This document shows, piece by piece, positions 11,147 to 21,235 of a stretch of 64,000 bases of DNA (within the stretch, counting starts at the first letter, position 1; each line of letters opens with the position of its first letter). Position numbers and translations under genes: made by a program. Source of the stretch: Golubevia sp. BC0850 (taxonomy: Eukaryota; Basidiomycota; Exobasidiomycetes; Golubeviales; Golubeviaceae). The notes below the pieces were generated by a model, which was not told where the DNA came from, ran no database searches, and saw nothing but the letters and a program-made list of their open reading frames with translations. The stretch lies in contig JAAVVG010000019.1 in assembly GCA_012976225.1 (NCBI GenBank), positions 248,001 to 312,000 of the forward strand. The letters run 5' to 3'.

Positions 11147-13330
11147 TCAAGGCTTGTCTTCGTCCTCGGCCCTCAGAGGAATCATCTTTTGAAGCTCGGG
11201 GTAGGGATGTTTCGCGAGATTATACTTCAATAGTTGACCTCCACTAGCTGCCAAGAAAAGAAACACTGTAGTGACTGTCAATCCCATAGTGTAAGCAGGT
11301 CCATCTGAAGAAGGAAAAAGGTATGATGAGTAGATCGAAGCTGAGTTTCCGAGTCCGTTGACAAGAGCGACTACCAGAGCTCTCTGGATTGAAAGTTGCG
11401 ATGATAGATCAAGTCAGCAGAGACAAAAAAAACTCAAATGAGGACAAAAGTCGAGAAGTTTGGAGAACTAACTCACTTTTTCAGCTGGATGTGGAATGGA
11501 ATTAGCAGACCAAATACTAATGAGCGGACAAGCCGAATAGATTCCAGCAACTCCAAAGCACAAGAAGACGTATCTTGCTGTTAAATCTGTGACTCCAGCT
11601 GTTAAAGCCAACATCAAAAGACCTAGAGTTGCAGCGATGGTGACGTGAAGACCTCTCTCCTTGAAGTAGTCCGATGAGAAGCAGAAACCCAAGATGGCGA
11701 CCAGACAGCAGGCGTAGATTGGAATCGTCATGTATTGAATATGAAATCCAGTGTAGCCAAGAGACTTGACTAGAGTTGGAACAAAGTATTGGATGGTTTG
11801 AGAACCTGTTGCGAGCATGCTATTTGAGGGTGAGAGAGAAAGGTCAACAAGGGGTTGTCGACGCGTCGATGAGTCTTGTTCGAGCAGGCTTTTTCCGATT
11901 TTCACTCACTATAGGAGGACGAAAGCCCAAGTTCTCCAATCAACAATGGTCATCTTGATGGCTTCCGCATGACCTGCAGAGGGATGAGTGTGGAGATTCT
12001 TCTTCAGTTACTTGTGTCACCCCTTCCTTCCACGTTCTTTTGGGATTCACCAACTTTGATACCATTGACACTTTGAGTGTTTCCTAGGTCATCAGCTTCA
12101 AGACGAGAAACCGCAATGAACCTCTCTTCTTCAGTGAGCCACTTGGTTGTCGAAGGGAAGTCGGGGAGAACGAAGAAGGAAATGATAGCTCCTATAATCG
12201 TAGCGCTTCCAATGATTAAGAACATGTACTTCCAACCACTGATTCCAGCTTTTCCATCCAAGTTTTGGACGATGAGACCTGCCAGTAGACCTCTGTGAAG
12301 ATGACAGGGAAAGAAAAGGCAAGGATGAGTAAACTAATCTTTGTAAATTCTCTCAAAACTCTAGTTCACTTACGAGAACATTCCACTGATGGGAACAGCA
12401 GTGTAGTACAGGGCGTATCTACGACCCAGGAGATGCTTGGGAAGCCAAGAGGACAGCAAGAACAGAACCCCTGTTTTGAAAGTGAAATGAAAAAGTCAGA
12501 ATCGGAGGATGACTTTGTCTGTCCACCGACAGTCATCGAAATTCACCAGGAGAGAATCCAGCTTCAAATATCCCCAGAAAGAGGCGGCATGCGACCACCC
12601 CTTGCCATGTCGTGCATGCTGCAAAACACATTGCAACTCCACCCCATAGCACCATGATGGCCGGGAGATAAATGTGAGGTCGAACTCTTGCTAGAATGGC
12701 GTTGGAAGGTGGCTCGCATAGTACATAGCTTGAAGGCAAGAGGGAGAAGAAGATAAATGGGAATTGGGTCAGTCTCTCCCACCCAGGAACTGGTCGTGAT
12801 TGGTAGCGAGAACGGTCGACACTTGATGCTCCACTTGGAGGCTCAACCTTTCAACTTACGAAACAAAGAAAATGATAAGAATGATAGAGTACTGTTGATC
12901 CGTAAGATCTATAGCCAGAGGAAAAAGAAGAACAGAAAAAGCAACGTAAGAACGGACTGAGGATAGGTCCTTCATTTCCGCGCCAATCGATACCTAATGA
13001 GGCAATTCCTTCACTCACTCAAGTCTCTCTCCATTCCTTCTCTAGCGTTTCCAATGGTTCCACGATCTAGAGAATAGAAGCAATGGTTTGTTCAAAGTCA
13101 GTAATCTCTTCACCTTGAACTCTTGAAGTGATTCGTTCAAACTTCAACTCACCCAAATAGGATAAGAAGTACATCAACCAGATGGTAGGAATCAATCTCA
13201 AATCAATCTTTCTCTGTAACTTCTTTTCCGCTTCAGAACCGGGAACATAAGTGAAGAAGGTGTTGTTGAGTTGAGGCACATCTTGGGTAGAGTTGAACTC
13301 GTCTTGCTTGATCTCTCTCTTGGAGTCCAT
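11147..13330 (-). CDS. MFS permease, allantoate/anion:cation symporter family (Dal5/Tna1-like)
   Basis: Membrane transporter of the fungal ACS family (allantoate, nicotinate, pantothenate and sugar-acid permeases). It starts with a hydrophilic N-terminus and KIDLRLIPTIWLMYFLSYL, followed across an intron by DRGTIGNAREGME (the family's D-R-xx-IGNA signature after helix 1). Then come RLFLGIFEAGFSPG in helix 4, LPDFP and WLTEEER in the central loop, and a C-terminal half with SLGYTGFHIQYMTIPIYA. It ends in an acidic tail. It lies tail-to-head upstream of a sugar-acid dehydrogenase homologue and close to a class II aldolase, so a small organic or sugar acid is the likely cargo. That is inference from context, since the family cannot be resolved to a substrate by eye. 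Confidence 0.85.
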
Positions 13331-13414
13331 TACTTGAAGAGTAGAGTTGAACTAAGAGTTTAATGGAGAAAGAAGAAGAATGAAGGGGAGATTGAAGATC
13401 CATTCATTCCCTGG

Positions 13415-13424
13415 GGTTTTATAG
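13415..13424 (-). promoter_or_regulatory. TATA-like box of the permease gene
   Basis: The minus strand reads CTATAAAACC about 85-95 bp before the permease ATG, a usual place for a fungal TATA box. Confidence 0.45.
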
Positions 13425-13553
13425 TTGACCTGGTCGGGTTCGGGTCGGATCTTCCCAAGACAAGTGCTCTTTGACCCTTCCCCACACTCACTGGGTCACC
13501 GTCTTTGACAAACAGAGAGGAGATCCGAAAGCAAGAAGAGCTGGACAAGAGGG

Positions 13554-13576
13554 CGTCCGAAGAAGAGGGACGGACG
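13554..13576. promoter_or_regulatory. Inverted repeat CGTCCG-N11-CGGACG, candidate zinc-cluster operator
   Basis: A perfect 6-bp inverted repeat (13554-13559 and 13571-13576) with an 11-bp spacer, about 225-245 bp upstream of the permease start. Zn2Cys6 factors bind paired CGG triplets with fixed spacing, and such a factor is encoded a few kb away. Binding is inferred. Confidence 0.35.
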
Positions 13577-13658
13577 TAGAGCTCAAGAAGACAACTTCAA
13601 TCTTCTAATTCTATCAATTTGTATTTAGGTGACACTTCAATTCTATCCTGAATCCCTT

Positions 13659-15022
13659 TTACTTTTTCCCCTCCAAATCAGCCTTGAACTCTCGAATACA
13701 CTTCTCCGTCCCATCTTTCTCATCATCGACGTGGAAACCTAAGGACAAGGCGAAGGAGTTGTCGAATTGAGCTGGCCAAGAGGAGACGATGCGACGATTG
13801 ACTTCATCTTTCTCAAATTTGATTAGATTGACGGCTCTGATGTTTTTGAGCGAGAGGAAAGTGGAGCAACGTTAGAGATCGATGTCGACTCGAAGAAAGC
13901 TTGTCCACGTTGCTTACTCACTTCTCTCCAGCGAACTTTCTTAAAGCTTCGATCTCTTGAGCGACGCTGACACTGAAGCCGGGGAGGTTGACAGTTCTCC
14001 AGTAGGAAGGGAGGGCATCGGAAGGAACGTTCCTAGCATGTGCAAAATTCTTCAAGACGGTTGAAGGACTGGAAGCAGAAAACGACGGACGACAAGTCAG
14101 GGCTGTTGAACTACAACGAATGAAGCAGGGGTCTATCAGGCTAGATACTCACCTCGAGACCCAGACTTTAGTAGAAGCCAAAAGAGGGTCATCCAAACCG
14201 TTTCCAATAGGACAGATGGCTTCTTGTCCTTGCAGAGGCTCTCTGAGGATTCCGGAGACGAACGCTGATGTGGCGCGAGAGGGTACGCCGGGACGAATCA
14301 CGATGGTTGGGAGCTTGATAGAGATACTGTGAATAAAGAAGTAGGGTTTTGAGTCAGAGAAGGGAATCGCAAGGAGGCAAAGAGTGGACTCACCCGTCAA
14401 TGAACTTCATCCTAGTATATTCTGTGACCAGGTACTCGCAGATCAACTTTTCAGTCCCATAGGCCCCCTCTGGCTGACATGCAGTCTCTGGGGTCACTAC
14501 GCTTGGAAAGGCGACATGAGGACCTCCAAGGGTGGCTACCGAAGAAGTGAAGACGAAGCGAATCGCCTTGCCAGTCGAAGTCTGAGAATGACGAGCTTTC
14601 TCGAGCAGAGCTCTAGTCGAATCGATGTTGACCTTCATTCCTAAATCCCAATTTTCCTCGGACCCTTTACTCATGATCCCGTGAAGGGAGTAGATCGTGT
14701 CCGGTACTCCAAACTTCGAGGTGAAGAGAGATTCAAGATCCTTTGGGTTCGTGAGATCTGCCTTGAAACAGACTGAATCGGCTCCTGAAATAGGCTTTGG
14801 CTCTACAATGTCTGCGAGAATGCTGTTTAGAGAAGGGAGGGGAAGAGAATCAGAAGAGGGGAAGGCGGTATGGGATTGAAGCTCTTCCCTCAACACGCCT
14901 CAGTCCTATACTTACAGATTGAAAACTTTCTTAGGCTCTAATTTTAGAAGAGTAGATGGAAGCAGAGATCCTAACCAGCCTCCGGCTCCAGTGATGAGAA
15001 TTGTTTCAGTAGTTTGAGTCAT
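13659..15022 (-). CDS. NAD-dependent epimerase/dehydratase family, D-erythronate dehydrogenase (DenD)-like
   Basis: Extended SDR with an N-terminal Rossmann motif (LITGAGGWLG at about residues 9-18), VFTSSVATLGG, and the catalytic Tyr-x3-Lys in YGTEKL. The C-terminal half, with the RPGVPS strand, a NLPGFSVSVAQEIEAL segment and SWPAQFDNSFALSLGF, matches the pattern of bacterial D-erythronate 2-dehydrogenases. That enzyme oxidises the four-carbon sugar acid at C2 with NAD+. Exon 1 ends within the FNL codon near 14930, and the last exon runs to the TAA at 13659. It is divergent from a class II aldolase across 257 bp and next to an ACS permease, which supports a role in sugar-acid breakdown. The exact substrate is inferred, and another epimerase-family activity is possible. 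Confidence 0.78.
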
Positions 15023-15279
15023 TGTAATGTCGAGTTGGAGAAGAAGATGAGAGAAGAGACCAAATGAAATTTGTAGTCTTCCCTTTATGAATGAATAGTC
15101 GACGGAAAAATCGGAGTAGGAGTCCCGAAAGTCAGTTGACCCCTTTTTTTCTGAGCGTGGGGAGCACGATGAGTCGGAAGGGATCTTCGTATAGAACATA
15201 GAACCTCTCCCGATCTCCCTTAAAAGGACCAAGACAGAAGTGAAGATCAAATCCCTTCTTCCGACAACTCTTCCCAAAA
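15023..15279. promoter_or_regulatory. Divergent promoter shared by dehydrogenase and aldolase
   Basis: A 257-bp spacer between two outward-facing starts. Near 15111-15122 it has CGG-AAAAAT-CGG, a direct pair of CGG triplets with a 6-bp spacer that could be a zinc-cluster factor site. A pyrimidine run follows near 15141. Joint control is inferred. Confidence 0.5.
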
Positions 15280-16456
15280 ATGTCCGTCAACGCCTCCAAC
15301 AACCTGACTCTATCGATCTTAGAAAAAGCTGAAGCAGGAAAGTACGCAATCTTGGCCCAATCATGCTACGATGCCCAATCAGTTCTAGCTCTGATCTCAT
15401 CTGCAGAAGCCTCGAAATCTCCAGCAATTCTTCAACTCTTTCCAATCACCATGAGTCAATTCGGAAAGCACTGGGTCGCTTTTGTGCTGAAGGTAGCTCA
15501 TGCAGCCAAAGTACCAATCTCAGTCCACGTCGATCACGCAGCATCGAAGGAAGACATCGACATGATTTTGGATTGGGCAGAAGAGTCCAAAGATTTCAAG
15601 GTTGATTCGATCATGATCGATTGTTCTCATGCGGAGACAGACGGAGAGAACATTCAGCTGGCTCAACCTTTCGTCAAGCGTGCGATTTCTCTTGGAATGG
15701 CTGTTGAGGTAGAGTTGGGTAGACTCAGTGGTGGAGAAGCTGGAGTCAGAGTCATCGATGAAGGGATGTTGACCAAACCGGAAGTTGGTAAGTATGGTTT
15801 TCAAGGGGCTGTGGAGCAGCCGTCTCGCCGACCTTCTTGCTCTTCTCTTTCTTTCCTAAAAAGCCATCTCATTTCTGTCTAGTCTAGGAGCTCATCTTTT
15901 AGCTCCCAGCGTTGGAAATATTCATGGAAGGAAAGTAGTCATCCAGGCTGTAATGTTTCTTTCATCGCCTTTGTCACGGATGGTCTGTCGGAATTCTTTC
16001 TCACTTCTTTTTATATCCTACTCCTATCCCTTTTGGCCCAAATAGATACGTCAACCCTCCCAACTTCAACCTAGAGCTTCTAGCGAAACTTCACCAAGTC
16101 ATCACCCCTTCTATTCCTATCGCTCTCCACGGTACCGATGATCTCGAGGATCAGCTATTCAAAGACTGCATAGAAAGAGGTGCAAGAAAGATCAACGTAA
16201 ATAGGTAAGTAATTGCATCTTCGAGAATCTTTAAAGCCTTTCTGGCTCCTAGCTGATCGCCACCGACCTCTTCTTCTGCTTACTCACACGACACCCCGGA
16301 TCCAGTTGGGCGAGAGATCCACAGGTCGACTACTGGTCGAAGCATTTGGAAACCGATCCCCTTCCAGACGTCTATGATGGAGGAATGAAGGAGTTTGGGT
16401 TGATCTGTGGTCGCTTCTTCAAGCTATTTGGAAGTGAGGGGAAGGCAGCTACTTGA
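15280..16456 (+). CDS. Class II (zinc) fructose-bisphosphate-type aldolase
   Basis: Predicted exons 15280-15787, 15888-15930, 16046-16204 and 16306-16456 give 286 residues, the size of KbaY/GatY-type class II aldolases. Family residues are visible: HVDHA (metal His and Asp region), CSHAETDGEN, VEVELGRLSGGEAG, GNIHG (metal His) and ALHGTDDL (third metal His; the common form is HGGSG). INVNSWARD closes the barrel. These enzymes cleave phosphorylated ketoses or sugar-acid derivatives to two triose-sized products with Zn2+. Plants and some microbes fuse a related aldolase to a four-carbon-acid kinase and dehydrogenase, which fits the divergent DenD-like neighbour. Odd: the second intron must start with GA, not GT, at 15931 to keep the conserved frame. 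Confidence 0.8.
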
Positions 16457-16857
16457 AGCAAAAGGGAAGAAAAGAAGAAGCTGGAGATTTTTTATTTTCT
16501 TTCTTGAATTCGATTCTTTAGAGATAGAACTTTGTAAAGGGAGCTTGAATAGAAAATAGAAATGCTTCTGAAATAGAATTGTCCCACAGTAATTCGAAGC
16601 GCGATCCGAAGAGGAAGATCTGATTCTCCGAAGGTTGCGACTGCGAAAATGAATCCCCATAGTTCACTTCTGCGCCGACCACATCTTCTTTTGCTCTTTC
16701 TTCCCGTTACATACCAATCATTGATCTTCATCTTCCAGAAGAAAGCTTCAATTCATCAACGCAAGAGCTCCATTCCGAATTCCTCAACTTCCTCAATAAC
16801 CATCAGCACACAGCACAGCTTGCAAGTGCTGCGAGCCCAAAAGCGATAGCTGAGGTG
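16457..16857. other. Intergenic, promoter side of the Zn2Cys6 gene
   Basis: About 400 bp. TCCGAAG occurs twice (near 16605 and 16626), a possible CGG-type factor site. Otherwise nothing distinctive. Confidence 0.4.
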
Positions 16858-19800
16858 ATGGGCGACAATCAGAATCAATACAGTGAATCTGTAGAAAGAG
16901 AGTCAAATTCAGAGATGAACTTTGGAGAAGTTATGGAATCGTCTGAAGCGGAAGATACATCTTCTATTAATCCAATTGCCTCAATCTCCAACTCAACTGC
17001 AGCAACTTCCAATCCTCCCCCTGCAGCCAATGCTGGCTCTCCCAATCCAACAAGAGTAGGATGGCCTTCACCATCAAGACAATTAGCAGGTCTTTACACA
17101 GAGGGAAGGGTTGCTTATGGTGGTTCAAGAGAAGGAGAAGTCAATTCCATCTCTCCTCACTTGAATCATCATACCCGTAATCATTCACTTTCTCATTCAA
17201 CTCATGGTCTTTACTCTGCTCCATCTCCAAAAACTTATCCTCCTCAATCAGCTATGACTCCAAGAAGTCAGCCTTCTTACTATAGAGATAGGACTACTAG
17301 TTGGTCTTCAGGAGGGCCTTCTTCTAAGCCCTACTCCAATCCAAATGATGATCATCGTTGGTCTTCTTCTCTATCACATCATCAAGCTGGTTTACCGCCT
17401 CCTCCAGCTCCATCGAACTCTTCTGCTTCATATCAAGTCTCTCCTCCAACAAACGTTGATTCCTCTACTTTCAGCTCTTCTACTTCACCTACAAAGAAGC
17501 GAGACGCAAAGGACGTGGAGGAGGAAGATGCTGGGACTGGGAAGAACAAGAAGTATAAGAAGGAAAAGAGAAAGAGGGCAACTATGGCTTGTACGAGGTG
17601 TAGAGGGCAGAAGTTGAGGTGCGATGTGAGTTGATCGGTGCTGGACCCCCGGAAGATTGGGCGGTTGGAAGATAGGCAGGAATGCGTATCATTGGTCATT
17701 TCACTTGGAAGGTCGAAGATCAGAAGAGAGATAGACTTTAGTGAAACAGCCTTCTGCTCTAAACGGGAGATTCACTCGTAGAGAGACTCTGTTGCTTCAC
17801 TCGTCTGACCTTCCTCCTCTCCCTCCCTTTTCTTCTCTCTCTGTGCAGGGCGCCCGCCCTTGTCAAAGGTGTACTTCTCTAGGGAAACAAGATATGTGCA
17901 CTTATGAAGCTCCCTCCGCATCAAATAACGCTGGAGCCGCCGCCACTTCTACGTCTCAACCTCCAACTTCGAGCACTTCAATCTCAGCAGCACCTCTAGC
18001 GACGAGTGGGACGCTCCCGTACTCAATGAGCTCTCCAGGCCCAACTCCTCTACCGTCTGCCAGGAGAGATTCTCTTGTAGGCGGTTCTCCAAGAGATGAC
18101 AGAGCGATTTGGAACCCTCATCCAGGGGCGGTTTCAGTTCCTTCAATTTCGTCAAGCTTCTATCCTCCTCAACAAGGTCAGCCTTACCAGCCTGCTTCAA
18201 TTACTACTGCTCCACCCCCATATCCTCCTTATGTTCACGAGATGAACTCTAGAATGGCTAGGATCGAAGGATTGCTAGAAAGCTTCATCGCGAGCGCCAG
18301 CGCCACTTCCAACAGCGGTCCTTCCAAAGGTCGAACTGATCTGAAGCGAAGCGCTGCAGTCAACTCAGGTGCAGTTGGAGGACCTGGAACTCCTGGAACG
18401 GTCTCTTCAAGAGCTTCAGTTACCACAGGCTTCTTACCTCCCTTCAGTGAGGTGGTCTACAATCCTCGAGTCTATGAGAACAGGCAGCTGACTCGTAGCA
18501 ACACTCCTGAGGATGAAGAGGGAGCCAAAGATGGAGCTGGAGGTCCGAAGGAAGGTGGCGAGCCCCAGAACTCAGAAGGGAGCTTCTCAAAAGACAAGGG
18601 ATCTACTAGGACTACAGACAAGGAGAGGCTCTCTCAAGGCGGCTTCAACAGTTCTAACGGAAATGGAACAGTCGAAGAGAAGGATGGTAGAAGATCTAGC
18701 ACTGTCCAAGCCAGCAAGAACGTGGTTTCGGTACTTGGTCTAGGAGGTGCTGAGAGCGCCAAAGATCCAATACATCATGGAGTAGTCACGGAAGAGAGAG
18801 CACAAGAATTGGTCGACCTGTGAGTAAAAGTAGCAGTGCCGAATTCGCGCTTCTCAACTGCAGACAGCTGACACCGAATCCCTGCCTCCCTCACATTTTC
18901 ACTCTGTCTCCTTTTCTAGCTTCGTCGAGAGATGCCTTCCATTCATTCCGATCCTGGAAGTCGATGCAGTTTCATCGCTGAAGGTTTCCTTTCTTCGACA
19001 CTCGGGCTCGTTCTTGATCACAACGATCTTGGCCATCGCCTCGAGATACAAGTATCGACGAGATCCGACCAAATCAGGTCCAGCTTCGACAACAGCTTCA
19101 GCTCCTCCTTCAGCTCCGAACTCTCCAAGGTCATCAGCCAAGCAACCAGGCTACCTCTCAGCCAGCAGTTCTCTTTCAATCGAACATGCAGCATTGGTGC
19201 TTCTAGCCGAGACCCATCTTGGTTCGACTCTCTCTCGGAAACGTCATAGTCTCTCAGACGTTCAAGGAGTCCTCTTTCTGGCGGCGTTTGGTCTTCGGCC
19301 AGGGGGGAAAGGGTGTGAGACCTGGATTCTCACAGGTCATGCTCTACGCCTAGCCAAGAGATTGAGCATCGACGCTGCTGTCTGGGGAGACGCTGCGTCA
19401 GGCCTAGTCGCTTCACCAGCCATGAAGAGGACCTGGTTGATGCTGTGCGCTTTCGACTGCTTCCCTTCTCTTGGATTCGGAAGACCTACATCTCCTAGAG
19501 AGAGCCTCGACGCCTGCTCCAAGACTATCAAAGAGATCAAGGAAGGATCGACTTTCATAGGAAGCCCAAGAGGAGCCATCTCGACCGACGACCCTCAAGC
19601 TCAAGCCAAGCTCAGCGCCCACGCCGACGCTTTCGTCTGCGCTCAGGTGGATTTGGCTCAAATCAGTAGGAAGCTGCTGGACTGGGTTTCTTCGGCCATG
19701 AAGGAGCAAGCTAGGGAGCAAGAGACTCCTTCTCTAGCGATGTTCCCCGATCGTCAAGGCGAAGTAGTCGGCGAAGGATCTTGGACCTCTCCGGAACCAA

Positions 19801-20831
19801 TCTGGAAAGACTGGCTGCGGATTCAAGAAGAACTGGCTAGCTGGGAGGCGTCTTACGGAAGGAAAGATTCACTTCTATCAAACATCGATCCAATCCAAAG
19901 GAAAGGAGCTCTTCTCTTTCATTCTCACGTAAAGCTTTGCCTCGCCTCTTTTGCCCTTCAGCTCAGTGAGGTGGTCGACGAAGAAGCAAGACTAGCCAAG
20001 AGAGAGGAAAGGATCAGCCGAGGGAGAGAACCAGACGAAGTGCCACCCTTCACAGAGGACGACGAATTCCAAACTGCCTACAGAAAGAGCGGTAGAGACG
20101 CAGCAAGCGAGATGGTCAGGCTGCATCTCTTCGAGGGAGATGCCAATCAAGAGAGAGACGTATCTGCCTCTTTGGAAATCCCATCGGATTCCGCTGATCC
20201 TTCAATGCTAGCTTTCAGTCCAGACTATCTACTGATAGCTTTAGCTCAATCCGCTATGGCATACGTTCGTCTCAGCTCTCCTTTGGATTTCGGATCTCGA
20301 ACTGCAGCCAGTCTCCCCAAGCTCAAGGAAGTCTCTAGCATCTCAGAGAAAGACTTCACTGGTGGTTCACCTCATCCAATTCTCCTTCTCAGGGCAGCAG
20401 AGACAGCTCTCGCTTCTTTGGACTCGGCAAGAACTGGAATAGCCATCTTCTTGAGAAGAAAGGTCAAAGACGCCTTACTAGCCTACGAAGAGCAACAAGA
20501 GAACGGTGGAGGACCCGAGAGCATCAGTATCTCAAGGCTAGCTTCCAGGAGAAGTAGTAGGGTGGGCTTGGGAGTAGACTCTCCTTCCAACTCGAACTTA
20601 GCAACCGGGTTGACCCCTTCTAATCTCAATCAATGGAGTGGGAATGGCTTGACCGATGCTTTGGCTTTTGGGATGATTGACTCTTCGTCTCAAGCAGCTC
20701 ATCACAATGGAGCTGATGTCGGAAATTGGGAGTTGGACATGCCTTTTGCGGCTGCTAACTGGACAGATTGGGAGAAGATGGACGTCGTGACGATGATGTT
20801 AGGGAGCGGAGCGGAGGGAGGTTCCAACTGA
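16858..20831 (+). CDS. Zn2Cys6 fungal transcription factor with MHR domain
   Basis: Predicted exons 16858-17625, 17849-18819 and 18920-20831 join in frame to 1216 residues. The binuclear zinc cluster spans the first intron: Cys245, 248, 255, 261, 264 and 273, spaced C-x2-C-x6-C-x5-C-x2-C-x8-C. It is preceded by a basic KKYKKEKRKR stretch that may serve as a nuclear signal. The ~240 residues before it are Ser/Pro/Asn-rich. The region after 18920 (ERCLPFIPILE, then TTILAIASRY) starts the fungal middle homology region, and a glutamine/serine-poor acidic C-terminus follows. It would bind paired CGG triplets in the nucleus. Position beside the aldolase, dehydrogenase and permease makes it a candidate regulator of that block. 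This is inference, since many such factors act elsewhere. The start is the ATG at 16858. Confidence 0.88.
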
Positions 20832-21235
20832 ATTGGGGGAGTGCGGGAGGAAGGATGATAAGGTTTGGAGAGATAAAGGTGGAGGGGAGACCTTCGATAT
20901 TGTTTGAATAGCCCTTACCCTTCGGTGCCTCGCTTTTGTTTCCATCTTCTCATGTATTTTACAAATCATTTGCATTAATTTCCTTGTCTCTTGCTACTTG
21001 CTGCCGAAGAAGTCAAATCCGTTACTGGTTGCGCAGGGTTCGGTCCAGTCTCAATATCACGGACTCACGAGACATCGAAGCTTGGTCCGCCGCAACGGTT
21101 GCCTTCACCCCAAATCTCGCTCGCGCCTCTGAAATTAATCTACCCATGCACATCCTTTTTATAGAGCGAATAATTTTTTGGAGAGAGAGTTCTTCTTTCC
21201 CTCATCCTCTCACTCCCTTCAAGACTCTCTGCAAG
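20832..21235. other. Intergenic, promoter of the FAD oxidase
   Basis: About 400 bp between two genes in the same direction. An AT-rich segment with TTTTTATAGAG near 21147-21160, about 80 bp before the ATG, may be the core promoter. Confidence 0.4.

Larger units (their letters stand above)
13331..13658. other. Intergenic: permease promoter and dehydrogenase 3' flank
   Basis: Holds the permease promoter elements listed separately and a run of three CGG triplets near 13435-13448 (spacers of three and two bases). No coding signal. Confidence 0.5.
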
